Source: Cynocephalus volans (lineage: Eukaryota > Chordata > Mammalia > Dermoptera > Cynocephalidae). From it: a DNA stretch of 64,000 bases. The notes under the pieces were generated by a model. The model had not been told where the DNA came from and ran no database searches. It worked only from the letters and a program-made list of their open reading frames with translations. The position numbers and the translations under genes are program-made. Positions 33,290 to 46,343 of this stretch are shown piece after piece. The DNA is taken from NCBI RefSeq assembly GCF_027409185.1, contig NC_084472.1, forward strand, positions 91,280,427 through 91,344,426, given 5' to 3'. Position 1 is the stretch's first letter. Each line of letters starts with the position of its first letter.

Positions 33290-36200
33290 ATTAAGGAGAG
33301 TTACCCTGCTCCAGAGTTACAAAAAGTATTAATCATTAAAACTCCTCTCACAAAGAAAAGTATAGGCCCAGAGGGCTTCACTAGGGAATTCTGCCATACA
33401 TTTATAGAATAAATGACATCAATCTTACACAAATGCTTCCAGAGAATTAAAACAAAAACAAAAATCCACACAGCCAACTCATTTTATGAGGTCAGTATAA
33501 CCTTGATAGGAAACTTAGAAAAATCATTACAAAAGAAAAAAAGAGAAACAACAGGACAATCTTTCTCAAGAGTGTAGATGAATATATTAACAAACTAAAT
33601 CCAGGAGTATATAAAAAGACAACAATACAACTAAAGCAAGCTGGGTTTATTCCAGGAGAGCAAAGTTAGCTAAACATTTGAAAATCAGTCAGTATGATTC
33701 ATCATACGAATCATATCATCTCATTCATCATAACAGAATAAAGGAGAAAATCTGTATGGTCACCTTAAAACCCATTTATGATTAAGAAAGAAACATAGCA
33801 AACTAAGAAGTGAAGAAATCTTCCTTACTCCAATATAGAGTATCTAAGAAAATATCTACAAGAATATCTACAGCAAACATTACATTTTTGGTGAAATATT
33901 GACACAAGTCCTTCCATGTTTGAAAATGAGACAAAGTACCCCCAATGACCACTCTGTTCAACACTCTAATGACAAAAGATCAATGAAACAAAAAGTTGAT
34001 CATTGGAGAAGATAAACAAAATAGACAAGCCATTAGCTAGACTAACTAAAAAAAGGAGAAGACACAAATAACAAAAATAAGAAATGAAAAAGGAGACATT
34101 ACAACTGATTCCACAGAAATACAAAGAATCATTAGAGACAACAATAAACAACTAGAGACATTATAAACGACTATAGACAATTAGAGACATTATAAACAAC
34201 TATACATCAACAAGTTTGAAAACCTTGAGGAAATGGCTAAATTTCTGGACACATACAAACTACCGAGAATGAACCAAGAAGAAATAGAAAACCTGAACAG
34301 ATCTATTATAAGCAATGAGATTGAAAAAGTAATTAGCAGTCTTCCAACAAAGAAAAGCCCAGGACCACATGACTTTACTGCTGAATTCTACCAAACCTTT
34401 AAAGAGAACTTAATATCAACTCTCTTCAAACTATGTCAAAAAATTGAAATAGAGGCCATTCTCCCAAGCTGATTCTATGAAGCCAGTATCAACCTCATAC
34501 CAACACCAAACAAAGATACAACAAAAAAAGAAAAAGAAAACTATAGGTCAATATCTTTGATAAACATAGATGCAAAAATTCTCGACAAATTATTAGCGGA
34601 CAGAATATAGCAACACATCAAAAAAATTATACAGTATGATCAACTGGGATTCATTCCAGGGATGCAAGGATGATTCAACATACACAAGTCAATAAATATG
34701 ATACACCACATCAAAAAAATCAAGGACAAAAACAATATGATTATCTCAATAGAAGCAGAAAAAGCATTAGACAAAATTCAACATTGCTTCACAAAAAAGA
34801 CTCTCAGCAAATTAGGTGTAGAAGGAAAATATCTCAACACAATAAAAACCATATATGATAAACCCACTGCTAATAACATCCCAAATGGGGAGAAGCTGAA
34901 AGCCTTTCACTTAAGAACAGGAACAAGACAAGGATGCCCACTCTCACAACTCCTATTTAACACAGTATTGGAGGTACTAGCCAGAACAATCAGGCAAGAG
35001 AAAGAAATAAAGGGCATTTGTATTGGAAAAGATGAAGTCAAACTGTCCCTATTTGCAAATAACATGATCCTATATAAAGAAAAACCTAGACTCTACCAAA
35101 AAACTCTTATATCTGATAAATGATTCCAGTAAAGTTGTAGGATACAAAATCAACATGCAAAAATCAGTAATGTTTTTATACTCCAATAACGAACTAGCAG
35201 AAAAAGAAATCAAGAAAGCAAGTCCATTTGTAATAGCTGCCAAAAAAAAATAAAATACGCAGGAATCAATTTAAACAAGGAGGTGAAAGATCTCTACAAC
35301 AAGAACTACGAGACACTACTAAAAGAAATTAAAGAGGACACAAAAAGATGGAAAGATATCCCATGCTCTTGGATTAGAAGAATAAACATTGTGAAAATGA
35401 CCATACTATCCAAAGTGATCTACAGATTCAATGCAATCCCCATGAAATTACCAAGGACATTCTTTACAGAAACAGAAAAAACAATCCTAACGTTCATATA
35501 GAACAACAAAAGACCCCAAACAGTCAAAGTATACTGAGCAAAAAACCAGTAAAGCCAGAGGCATTACAGTACCAGTCCTCAAATTATACCACAAAGCTAT
35601 AGTAACAAAAACAGCATGGATCTGGCATAAAAACATATCCTTGGACCAATGGAACAGAATAGAAAACCCAGAAATCAACCCACATACTTACAGCCAACTG
35701 ATCTTTGACAAAGGCACCAAGAACATACATTGGGGGAAACACTGCCTCTTCAATAACCGGTGCTGGGAAAACTGAACATCCACAAGTAGAAGAATGAAAC
35801 TAGACCTGTACCTCTCATCATATACCAAAATCAACTCAAAATGGATTAAAGACTTAAATATAAGACCTATTAAATTCCTAAAAGAAAACATAGGGGAAAC
35901 ACTTCGGGAAGTAAGACTGGGCAAAGACTTCACAAATAAGACCCCAAAAGTGCAGATAACCAAAGAAAAAAATAAACAAATAGGATTATATCAAACTAAA
36001 AAGCTTCTGTACAATAAAAGAAACAATTAACAGAGCAAAAAGACAACCTACAGAATGAAAGAAAATATTTGCCAACCATGCATCCAACAAGGGTTTAATA
36101 TCCCAAATATACAAGAAACTCAAACAAGTTAACAGTAAAAAAAAACAAAAAAACAAGTAACCTGATTAAAAAATGGGCCAAGGAGCTGAACAGGCATTTC

Positions 36201-37510
36201 TCAAAGGAAGATATACAAATGGCCAACAGACACAGGAAAAAATGCTCAACATCACTCAGCATCAGGGAAATGAAAATCAAAACCACACTGAGATATCATC
36301 GCACCCCAGTTAGACTGGCCATTTTCAAAAAGACAGAGAATAACAAATGCTGGTGAGGATGTGGAGAAAGGGGAACCTTTGTACACTGCTGCTGGCACTG
36401 TAAATTGGTGCAGCCATTACGGAAAATGGTATGGAGGTTCCTCAAACAAGTACAGATAGAATTGTCATGTGATCCAGCAATCCCACCGCTGGGTATATAC
36501 CCAAAGGAATGGAAATCATGTCAAAGGGATACCTGCACCCCCATGTTTATTGTAGCTCTATTTACAATAGCTAAGAGTTGGAACCAACCTAAACATCCAC
36601 CACTGGATGACCGGACAGGAAAATGTGGTATATTTACACAATGGAATACTGCTCTGCCACACACACAAAAAATGAAATCCTGCCATTTGCAGCAACATGT
36701 ATGAATTTAGAGAAAATCACTAAGTTAAGTGAAATAAGCCAGGCACATAAATAGAAATACCACATGTCTTCACTCATAAGTGGCAGCTAAAAAAAAAATA
36801 AAATTTTTTTAAAAAGAAAGAAAGATACAGCAATCACAATAATACGTTGAACTGTCAAAAAGAGAGAACACAACTGAGGTTACCAGAGGTCGTAAAGTGG
36901 GAGGGAAAAGGAGGGGTAAGGGAGGAATTGATAAAAGGCCATGAAAACCAATAACATTGTGTAACGTTGAATATACTAATTATCCTGAGTTGAGCATCAC
37001 ATATTGCACATGGGTATTGATATGCAACTCTATATTCCACAGACATGTACGATCAATTATGTTTCAGTAAAAAAAATTGATTGATTAAAAAAAGAACCGC
37101 CATAAGGAAAAGTCTAGTGCAATAAGGCAAAAAAGAAAAAAAGCATCAGGATTGAAAAGCAAAACACAAAACAATTATACAAGCTAATACATTTGCCTAT
37201 GTAATAAAAAAGAAACTAAAGACAAGTGAATTTAAAATTTTCACGATATAAGATCAATATAAAAGTTATACTTCTATATTCTAGAAACAAATAACCAGAA
37301 GATGAAATTTTAATATGACATTACAATAGTATCAGAAACATCAAATATCTAAGAATAAATAATTTCTTAATCCTGTACACAGAAAACTATGTTTTAAAAA
37401 GCAGGAAAATAAAGAAGACATTAACAAATGTAAGGATACACCATGATCATGGATCTGAAGACTTAATACCATAAAGATGACAGTTTTTCACAAATTAATC
37501 TATTAGATAC
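33290..37510 (+). mobile_element. Old L1 ORF2 remnant hosting another L1
   Basis: 33290-33960 (RT-domain wording such as CAGAGGGCTTCACTAGGGAA) and 37096-37510 (GTGCAATAAGGCAAAAAAG, ATGGAATCCCAGTT) are consecutive parts of one old plus-strand L1. The L1 at 33965-37095 lies between them. Confidence 0.6.
33965..37095 (+). pseudogene. ORF2: L1 ORF2 (3' two-thirds) and 3' UTR, decayed
   Basis: A 5'-truncated plus-strand L1 that begins near the end of the endonuclease linker and runs through the whole RT domain (34320-35100, with [20 protein letters not shown] and [13 protein letters not shown]), the C-terminal region (35280-36700, CCCCAGTTAGACTGGCCATT; WRFLKQVQ) and the 3' UTR ending TTCAGTAAAAAAAATTG. 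The catalytic-loop segment at about 35053-35070 reads FANNM, so both catalytic Asp positions of FADDM are changed to Asn. Many stops and frameshifts. A short tandem duplication (GAGACATTATAAAC) occurs at 34155-34200. Confidence 0.85.
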
Positions 37511-37727
37511 AATGGAATCCCAGTTATTCAGGAAAAATTGTCCAAAACAGGGAAATGTGCAAAAAGATAATTGTAGGACTTTATGTCATGCTAGAACATT
37601 TTCTAATAAGCCTTCCTTAATGTTATCTGACTCTCTAAAGAAAAGCTCAACTTTTAAAAAATTAAAACCGATTTTGACACAAATGTTTAAACTAGTCAGG
37701 TATTTTTTGTTTGTTTTCTGTTCAGTA

Positions 37728-37892
37728 TAAAGGAGAACATCTGTACCGCAAGAAGAGAGAAGAATCAACTCTACCAACACCTTAATCTCAGACTTCAGGC
37801 CTCCAGAACTGTGAGAAAACAAATGTCTGTTGTGTAAGTCACCCGGTCTGTGTACATGCTATGGCAGCCCAAGCAATAATGCAGTCCTAAAT
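37728..37892 (+). mobile_element. MLT1-type LTR 3' fragment
   Basis: GCCTCCAGAACTGTGAGAAA, GTGTAAGTCACCCGGTCTGT and CTATGGCAGCCCAAGCAATA are the MLT1 3' end. The 5' part is missing or decayed. Confidence 0.65.
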
Positions 37893-38572
37893 GCAGTACC
37901 TGAAAGTCTGTGAAAGCTTCAAAAAGGTGAACTAGAGTGGTGAGCTTGTGGGGGTCCAATGGTGATTCTTTGTTTAAGCCATTCCTTGTATTGGAAGGCA
38001 TAAAATCCTAGAATCAATGGAAGAGACAGTTGTAGCACACAGCAATCTATGTCTTACATCTGAGGAATAGTTTAAGACCCACAAATATTGCTGAGAATGA
38101 GCAACCATTAATTCTCACAGATTTGTCTTAGCTTGGTTTTCTTTGCAGATGTTTTGTATTTCGTTTTGACTCCAGATTGAGGTTGCTGCCAATTCTGTAT
38201 TTGTGGGTGGCTTTTTGTACTCAGACTAAGGGCCCTAGTTCTGAGAAGATGGCTCTGATCTGCTGAGAAGAAACACCTCAAAGGTCCCTAGCTTGCCCAC
38301 AGCTTTAATGAGACTAGTTTGCTGTGTGAATGTAAAACATTTTCTGATAAAACTGATTGGTATATCTTCACCTCCTTCTGGAGGGGGTGAACAGAGTATA
38401 AAGTCTGTTAAATTTAAAGGCATTCCTATTAAGGTGGGCTTATGGGAAGTGATAAGCACATATATAAATCTAACAAGGGAACAAAGGAACTCTTGAAAAA
38501 ATTGACACAAAAATAATATTGAACTTTTATTTTTTAAATTATTCTGGTCTTTTAAGAGAAAACCCTTCTCAC
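37893..38572. other. No gene seen
   Basis: Intergenic sequence. The frame at 38235-38612 (minus) runs into the adjacent L1 and has no domain. Confidence 0.3.
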
Positions 38573-38582
38573 AGAAACTGAC

Positions 38583-39217
38583 GGTTGTGGAGAAAAAGGA
38601 ACTCTCATACATTGTTGGTGGGACTGCAAAATGGTGCAGCCTCTATGGAAAATGGTATGGCGGTTCCTCAAACAATTGCAGATAGATCTACCATATGACC
38701 CAGCTATCCCACTGCTGGGAATATACCCAGAGGAATGGAAATCATCAAGTTGAAGGTATACCTGTTGCCCAATGTTCATCGCAGCACTCTTTACAATAGC
38801 CAAGAGTTGGAACCAGCCCAAATATGGAAAATGTGGTACATCTACACAATGGAATACTACTCAGCTATAAAATGAATGAAATACTGCCATTTGCAACAAC
38901 ATGGATGGACCTTGAGAGAATTATATTAAGTGAAACAAGTCAGGCACAGAAAGAGAAATACCACATGTTCTCACTTCTTGGTGGGAGCTAAAAATTAATA
39001 TATAAATTCACACACACACACACACAAAAAGAAAACCGGGGGTGGGGGGAAGAAGATATAACAACTACAATTACTTGAAGTTGATATGACAAGCAAACAG
39101 AAAGGACATTGTTGGGGGGGAAGGAGGAGAGGGAGGAGGGAGGGAGGTTTTGGTAAGGGGCCACCATAATCAACCACAATGTATATAGACAAAATAAAAT
39201 TTAAAAAAAAAAAAGAA
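38583..39217 (+). mobile_element. Young 5'-truncated L1
   Basis: 635 bp, flanked by AGAAACTGAC at 38573-38582 and 39218-39227. It begins inside the ORF2 C-terminal region (TCATACATTGTTGGTGGGAC). It keeps the ORF2 end and a 3' UTR with a (CA)n stretch, a G-rich tract (39113-39147) and a poly(A). Near 38822 about 20-25 bases present in the other young copies (the segment encoding the SSDEW region) are missing. Confidence 0.9.
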
Positions 39218-39471
39218 AGAAACTGACAGCCCAAGTTGTGATGATTTCATCACTGTGAGAAGAAAAACACAGTGAAGCCACAAAATATACAAAAATAAAT
39301 AAGACAGTAATAAATGTGAAACGTTCCCAAGACTGGTAAATAATTGGATAGTTATATTTGGATCTAGGTCCACTTAACGTTCTTAATTAACACGAATCCT
39401 TGAATAATCTTGGTATTTTGAGTTTGGGTGAAATGAATAAATTTTCCCATTAAAATTATTAGAAATATTCT

Positions 39472-40150
39472 TTTTTTTTTTTTTTTTTTTTTTTCATTTA
39501 GAGGCTTTTCGAGTAGCAGCAAGGTCTCTGAAGCAATTTACAAGTCATTAAAAGAATAGATATAACATACTCCTACGCACTCATTATCCCTTTCCAAAAT
39601 AAGCAACTCAAGGTAAATGTTTCCTATACAACCCACCCACCTCACCTCTCCACCCTAATTATTTAGCAGTAAATCCCAGACATCACATCATTTCATGTAT
39701 AAATACTTCATTATGCATCTCTAAAAGACAGTGCTTTTTGATTTTAACTTAACCAAAACACACCATTATCACAACCTGAAGAAAACCGTAATACCTTAAT
39801 GTTGTCAATATTTAATAGTGGTTGTATTTTTCCTCTGTAAAGTATAATTTTTTAAATTATAGTTTTTCTCAAACAAATTCATATATGTCTTTTAAGTTTC
39901 TTAATCTTTGGTCTGCCCTACATCTTTTTTTTTTTCTTTTAAATATTTGATAGAGAAAGTGGTTTTTCTTCCTAAAGATTTTGGTAGACTTTGGATTCTG
40001 CTGATGCCTCCTGTGGTGTTGTTTAAGATGTTTTCTTGTTAATTTCTAGGTAAATCAGATTCAGGTTTGAGTTTTTGGAGGCGAAGACTGCTTCACAGAC
40101 AGGTGGTGGTGTGTGCTTTCACCTGATGTCTTTCTATGATGCTATCAGCT
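39472..40150 (-). repeat. Old interspersed repeat, probably LINE 3' UTR
   Basis: A poly(T) run at 39472-39494 is followed by AGCAGTAAATCCCAGACATC, GTCTTTTAAGTTTCTTAATC and CAGATTCAGGTTTGAGTTTT, which recur in old mammalian LINE 3' regions as I remember them. Assignment is tentative. Confidence 0.35.
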
Positions 40151-40159
40151 GCATTGCAT

Positions 40160-40280
40160 TTAAATAACGTGTCAGTATACCCTTCCTACTACATGCTAAG
40201 CCCTTTGGAGAACACATGCTATGTTCATCACTTTATCCCTAGCACACATCTAGAAAATAAAGGTGTCCAATATTTCCCAA
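40160..40280 (+). repeat. L2-like fragment
   Basis: CTACTACATGCTAAGCCCTT and CTTTATCCCTAGCACACATC resemble an L2 3' end. Short. Confidence 0.35.
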
Positions 40281-43200
40281 ATTTTTGGTAAATATAGGAG
40301 CTCATGGTTCAGTCTCATCTGTTCTGCTAACTCTAGTGTATCTACAGAGTGGGAGAAAATATTTGCGAACTATGCATCCAACATAGCAAGAAAATTAATT
40401 TTTAATGAATCTTGTTTTCATGAACTGTAGAATGAGAGGTTGGCCTGAACACGGATGGCCTGTAAGGTCCCTTTGGTGATTGTATGACATGGTCATGTGA
40501 AGGTCAAGAAGACAGGCTTTTTCCTCCAGAGGCTGCAAGAAATCAAGGATTCCATCCCATGCATGTAAAATGACCAAGAAATAACGTTTTCTGGTAAAAA
40601 AAAATTTTTTACAGATACGTATTTGTTAAATAGTGTAACAGATCTGTATCTGAAAAAGAATACAGCTTGTCGGTTGCATATGTCAAGATGGAACAATGTT
40701 CAGTTAAGTTCAGTTCCCTTCCACGATGGATAAAAATATGTGAATATATATATAATACGAATATATATGATCTATTAATCATATAACATATGAATACATA
40801 TGAATAACTGAGTAATTTAAATTCTGCTGTGAAAATGCCAAAACCAGAAAGATAGGCCTATTGTCCATAAACAGGCCCATATCTTAAGGCACATCTCCAA
40901 CCACCCTCCATACTTAACCAACTTTTATTTAATTACCAACAAATAACAGGAAAAACAAATTGAGCACTTTGAAGATAATGACAATAAATCATATTCATCT
41001 TTATATATAAATATATGTACACATATAACTACAATCTCATTGAAGTTAATCTTTGGTAGTAACAAGGTACAGACATGGGTAAAAAGAAGAAAAAACAGGC
41101 AAGAATATTATAACATGAGCTATATTTTCAAAAATATACAATTAAACTGTCTTTTGGAAAAATGAACTTCCTAGGCTTTTATTCAATTTATACCCAGACT
41201 GTAAGAAAATAGTTATGAGAATAAAACAATGTCAGAACTCAGATTAGCATTTTATATTTAACTACTTTGAATTATCTAAACATTGTCTGAGCAAACATTT
41301 ATTCTCTAGCTCAATGGTTAGAGAGTTAATGAAGGTATTATAACTTTCTAGGCAGAAATTCTAACAATCAGTTATTTCAATTATGCAAACCAAATAACTG
41401 AATTGATCTCCTATCATAAGCATCAAAGCTCAGCCAGTACTTACTAGGACGGTGCTCAGTGGATAAACACTAGCCCCTTTGACCGTGCATCAAAATTCAA
41501 GAGTTCTTATAGATTTCTTGAACATCATTACAGAAATAGAAGGTACATCCACTTTTTTTATTCCATGTAAACAAAACAATTTTTTCTACTTCATATTAAT
41601 AAAGTAGATATGTTTGTCTCACATACTGCAATGTTAACAGTTCTGTCAGAAATCAGAGCACCAGATTAACACTGGAAATGACAGAATCAATGTAGAATTT
41701 CTAAAAGCAATGGTAATCAATTGGTTTTAAAATGGGCATGTTAATCATAGACCTCCCATAATCAGAACACAGAAATGTGTCCTCACAATAGAGGTAGTGT
41801 TTCCTAGCACACTAGGAACATAGCATTACCTCATTATTACTAACAGCACAGCACAACATCTAAGTAATCTTTTTACTCTTCAAAACTGTGGAAGCTGTTC
41901 ATATTCCCTAAAATCACCAACATTAAAAATGAAATAGAAAAAAGAAAAAGAAAAAGCAGCTAACTGGTTAAAACACACAATACATGTATACACACACATA
42001 AACCATACACTCTTTCTATCATGTTAAACTTTGTAACAGTGAAACACATTCCTAAATAGTTGTTTTTATTCATTTAAAATGCTTCTGTTCCAGAGACGAA
42101 AATTACAATAATTTAGGGTTAAGGCTCATGATTCTGAAATCATTAACGTTATATGTTCCTTTATGATTGTTGTTCCACAGTTAAATTTAAATTTTCCTTT
42201 ACCGCTTTAAAACAAGGAGCGTGCACACTTTACTTCATTATCTTCTGGTGGTAGACAAGCATAAGCTGAACCCAGTTAGGACATGTCGCAACAGTTCAGG
42301 AACCCGATGGCACAGCAGCTTAAATCACAACCCTCTAAACGTTGCAATTACCAGAGCATTCTCTTGGTATTTGTTTAGCTTATTATTAAATTCTTATCCC
42401 ACTGATTATTGTTGCATTATTACGTATACTAAGACTTTGGTTAAATCTCTCTCTTTTGGCCTTTTCCTATATTTAACAAATTTAATTTGCATTCACTCTT
42501 TGGTCTTCTTCTAAAAGACCTTTGGTGAAATAAGCACTCACTTATCAGCAACATAAATATTAAACACAACTAAAATCACTTTCATTTATTCTCCAACTTT
42601 TCACCAACACACAGTCAGAAGATTTCCAAAAACCCATAATCAATATAGCAAAGCTGGTGCTGCCATTGTAGAAAATGTAGCACTTTTTGTACTGTACACA
42701 ATAATTTTTTTAAATGGAGATGCTTTATTTTTAAGCTAAAAATAAAGTAAAAGGAAGAAAATAAAATTTTGAAAATTATTTTTAAAAAAGAAAAAGCTGC
42801 TTAACGAGATTATACTCAGGGAATTCCCAAATATGATAATTTAGAATGACTTAGAATGTATCTATTATATTCTATATCTATTATATTCCAAATGCACTTG
42901 CTTACTCACGGCAGAATATTTGGCAATGCATCAGAGGCAGTCCAAAAAATGGTCAAAATTTTTATTCATTACATAACATTCAAGTTGAATGTGTTTATTC
43001 AATGAGCAATTATGGATTTAATATCTAAGACTGGTTATCCTGTCAAATTACCTCCCAGAATTTTAAAAATCAAGTAACTCTGCTGCTTTTCATCTTTGTT
43101 CCTGTAAATGAATTACACATACACACAAATATTTGGTAACAAAACATGCAATAGAGCAAACTGAAATTATTCCTTTCCCCCAATCTATAGTGTCTATTAA

Positions 43201-44178
43201 CTCTTTAGTTTTAAATTTAAAAAATCATACTCTATATGATTATGAAGGCTACGTACTATAATATAGCCAGTATGTCCCAAATTAACCTGTTCCAACAGGT
43301 ATAAGAAATACAATAACATGTTTTAAAAGATACATTCATTAGAGGCAAAAAAGATAATCCTACATGATTTAAATTTTCTATAAAAGAATACAACTGAAGC
43401 AAGCTCTCCAGTGATAATATTCAAATGATTTATGTAAATTAGAATGGTCAAATGCTTCTGTCTATACGTTCCAACTGGATATTAGTGTAGGCACTTAAAT
43501 TACTGAATGCTAGTAATTGCACATGATCCCAGCAATTCATTTTAGATAAGATAATAATCGATATTTTTCCTTTTTCCCTATCAAAAGCCTTGCATAGACT
43601 TTGCCTATCTAGAATCTCAGATCCCACTGCGTGCTTTTGAAAAAGGGCATTTTCCCCCATTATTACATAAATACTGGTTTTGGCCTCACAAAACCTCCAG
43701 CCTAGGTAGTGAAATCCAAGCTACAGACAAAGTGCAAACATTCTTAAAATTTGTAAATGTAACATTCAAAATAATGTTATTTCTTTTATTGTCAGCCCTT
43801 ACATTGCCACTAGCATCCTGATAGAGGGAAGGCTGGTAAAAATTATTCACATTGGTAAATAAGTAATCCTAATAGATTAAAGAGGTTTACCTCAACAGAG
43901 GTTTATTATAGCTGATTATCACAACTTAGTGGATTTCTAGAAAAAGTTTGGTTCCTTGAAGAAAGCAGCACATCCCCAGCAATACTACCCAGGTACCAAG
44001 TTGCATTATGCAACACTCATTTGATAATAGTAATCTAGTGGTTTTGAAAGAGTTAATCTTCCAAACAGACTACAAAGTAATTTGTACACTGGAAATCTCA
44101 GGCACAACTGATTATATATCTGAGCTTTCAAGGAGAAAAGAAACATACAGAACGAAGGGCTCTCTGCTTATGAGGTGT
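40281..44178. other. Unique-looking AT-rich intergenic sequence
   Basis: No gene is supported. An AT-rich dyad zone lies at 40739-40800. A piece of about 45 bp that reads as L1 (AGAGTGGGAGAAAATATTTG at 40346) sits alone at 40346-40390. Confidence 0.35.
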
Positions 44179-44246
44179 CTTCAAAAAGCTCGTGGAAAGA
44201 TTTGTATTCTTTTAAGTTCAATTTGTCCATGAACTTTTTGAAGTAA
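44176..44246. mobile_element. Short inverted-repeat MITE
   Basis: CTTCAAAAAGCTCGTGGAAA at the left and its near inverse TCCATGAACTTTTTGAAG at the right enclose about 25 bases. The arrangement is that of a mariner-type miniature element. The family is not named. Confidence 0.55.
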
Positions 44247-45493
44247 CTAGTATTAATATCACAGTGAGGAAACTGGAGATAATACTTTGAATTATTGCAA
44301 TGGGATTCTAATAGAGGATATCTGGGTCTTTTACTTTGTCCTCTAGGACAGTTTTTTCATTTGCAATATTTTAACTAGCTGGTATTCTGATGATGGCAAA
44401 AAATCATCTCAAGATTTTAAAGTTACAGATCTGATTTTCAGGTGAGGTACTCTTTGGCAGACAATTTTTTAAAGGTCACAGTTTCTATTTAGTATTTTAG
44501 CTGATGTTACAATTCAAATTTAATATATAAATCAAGAAATAAAATTCTATAAAGAGCAAAGGAATCATACTATATACAGTTAGTAACATAGTAATTCATC
44601 TGAAACATCTAGAAAAGAGCATAATACAAAGTTCAAAAAGAGTTCAGTTGAACATGCTTAATTTTTTTTAAGCCTCAGTCACCTGAAATTTGGAACATTA
44701 GCTTAAATATTATTTCTACTAGTTAAATTGGTTTTGATAAGAACTAGAACTTTTATACATAAATAACTTGGGTCAAGTTTTGGAGGTAACTTACACACAC
44801 ACACACCCCACCACCTACACCAACCACCACCACAATTTGGTGTTTCCCAAATATGCTTGCTGAAAAGAACCATTAGAGTATTCTAATGGGTCTTTAATTA
44901 ATTAATTAATTAATCAATCAATCAATCCTAGAACTTTCCAAGGAGATTCTGATTCCCTAGACATATAGATATCAGCAAATATATCCATATAACTTTTTGT
45001 CTCATGTGTATAGTTTCAAATCACCAACTTATTATAGTATGTGACAGTTTTATTACAGATCTTTAAAATACAAGAAAACATGGCTGTAATTTTCAGCAAA
45101 GCACTCCATGTAACAAACTTCATAGTAGTCCCAGATAGTCATTTGGGGTAAACTACAGCCAAAGTTTGTAAAACCATAGTTTTGCCACTCAGTTTTTCTT
45201 CTCCTACACTTTCAGTACTATTGGAGCAATCAAATACTGAAATGAATTACTGAAGAATATTTTCTGAAATATCTATAAAAGAAAAACTATCTGGTTTATA
45301 TTATTTACTTGCTCAATTAGATTATCAATCTAGAACATATTCAGCACTATATCTAAAAGTCTACAGCTCCTTGATCCTTTGCCCCTTTTAACTGAACTTA
45401 GTAGACAATTTAATGAATCAACAGAGATCAATTTAAAACAGCTGGTCGGTGACACAAAATAATAAGAAGTCAAATAATAAAAAGTCTAACAAA
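44247..45493. other. Intergenic with microsatellites
   Basis: (AC)n and CCA-rich repeats at 44793-44835 and an (AATT)n/(AATC)n run at 44895-44928. No coding sequence is supported. Confidence 0.35.
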
Positions 45494-45630
45494 GGGCCAA
45501 CCTGTGGCGCACTTGGGAGAGGGCAGCGCTCCCACCGCGGGTTCGGATCCTATATAGGGATGGCCAGTGCGCTCACTGGCTGAGCGCGGTGCGACCGGTC
45601 ACAAAAAAAAGGCAAAAAAAAAAAAAAAAA
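45494..45630 (+). mobile_element. tRNA-Ile-derived SINE (CYN-like), shortened dimer
   Basis: The same head as the 7568 copy (CCTGTGGCGCACTTGGGAGA), B box GGTTCGGATCC at 45540-45550, and the second-unit start GGCCAGTGCGCTCACTGGCT, but with most of the second unit missing before CCGGTCAC and a long A tail. Imperfect flanking repeats (GTCTAACAAA left, GTCCAATAAA right) suggest the target duplication. It lies about 0.7 kb 3' of the MTNR1A stop. Confidence 0.75.
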
Positions 45631-45639
45631 TGTCCAATA

Positions 45640-46343
45640 AAATCAAATAAAATTTTATATGGAGCTCTTGCTTTAAAATATTGTGGTAATTGACATCCGA
45701 ATATGAGCTCTGTAATATTGTTCTTTATCTGGTTGACTGTGCAACTTGTAATACAGAGTGGCAAACATTTGTGGTTATGATTATGCCTACCCAGTGCTAA
45801 GACTGCCAATTGAAAAGTTTGTGGTGGTGGTGGTGGAGGTGGTCGTTGTAGTTGTGGCTGAGTCATTCACAGATTTATTTTCAGCCTTTCACTCTGTAAT
45901 AAGAGTCTCTCATCCTATTTTCCCTTTTTGTTCCATTTACTCATTTATAAATAAAATGTTCCATTTCTATTAAAAATCTTCAGAAAGTTGGGGCTGGGGG
46001 AGGCAATTACTGCTGTGGAGGCACTCATTTACAATAAAAGTTTGCACACTCTTTCTTCATTTGAATGCATTCAGCATTTTACTTTAACCCCTGTCCATGA
46101 AATATACTCTTCAATTAACATGTAACTCTCTATGTGTTCTATATTTCTCTTGATAAATAGAATTAGAGGCTTGATAACAAAGCTGATAGCACATGAGATC
46201 AGAAACTAAAGGCAACCCCTTAAGAGCTTGAAGTTTCCTCAACTACTCTGTTTTTCTAGACATCTAACAAGAGGAAAGCAAACATGGAAAAGTGAGACCT
46301 TCAGTGCCATGTCTATATATACTGTCAGTAATGCTTCGCTTTT
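45640..46343 (-). other. MTNR1A 3' flank / putative 3' UTR
   Basis: Sequence immediately 3' of the MTNR1A stop on the minus strand. The nearest canonical AATAAA I see on that strand is at about 45872-45877, roughly 470 nt past the stop, so the 3' UTR may end near 45850. A GGT-rich simple repeat at 45819-45857 and a CYN-like SINE at 45494-45630 follow. The extent of the UTR is inference. Confidence 0.35.

Noticed and set aside
38235..38612. A 125-codon minus-strand frame
   Set aside because: It begins in a young L1 and continues into unique DNA, so it cannot be an old gene.
45819..45857. A glycine- or valine-rich coding repeat
   Set aside because: It is a GGT-rich simple repeat with no conserved frame, beside the MTNR1A 3' flank.
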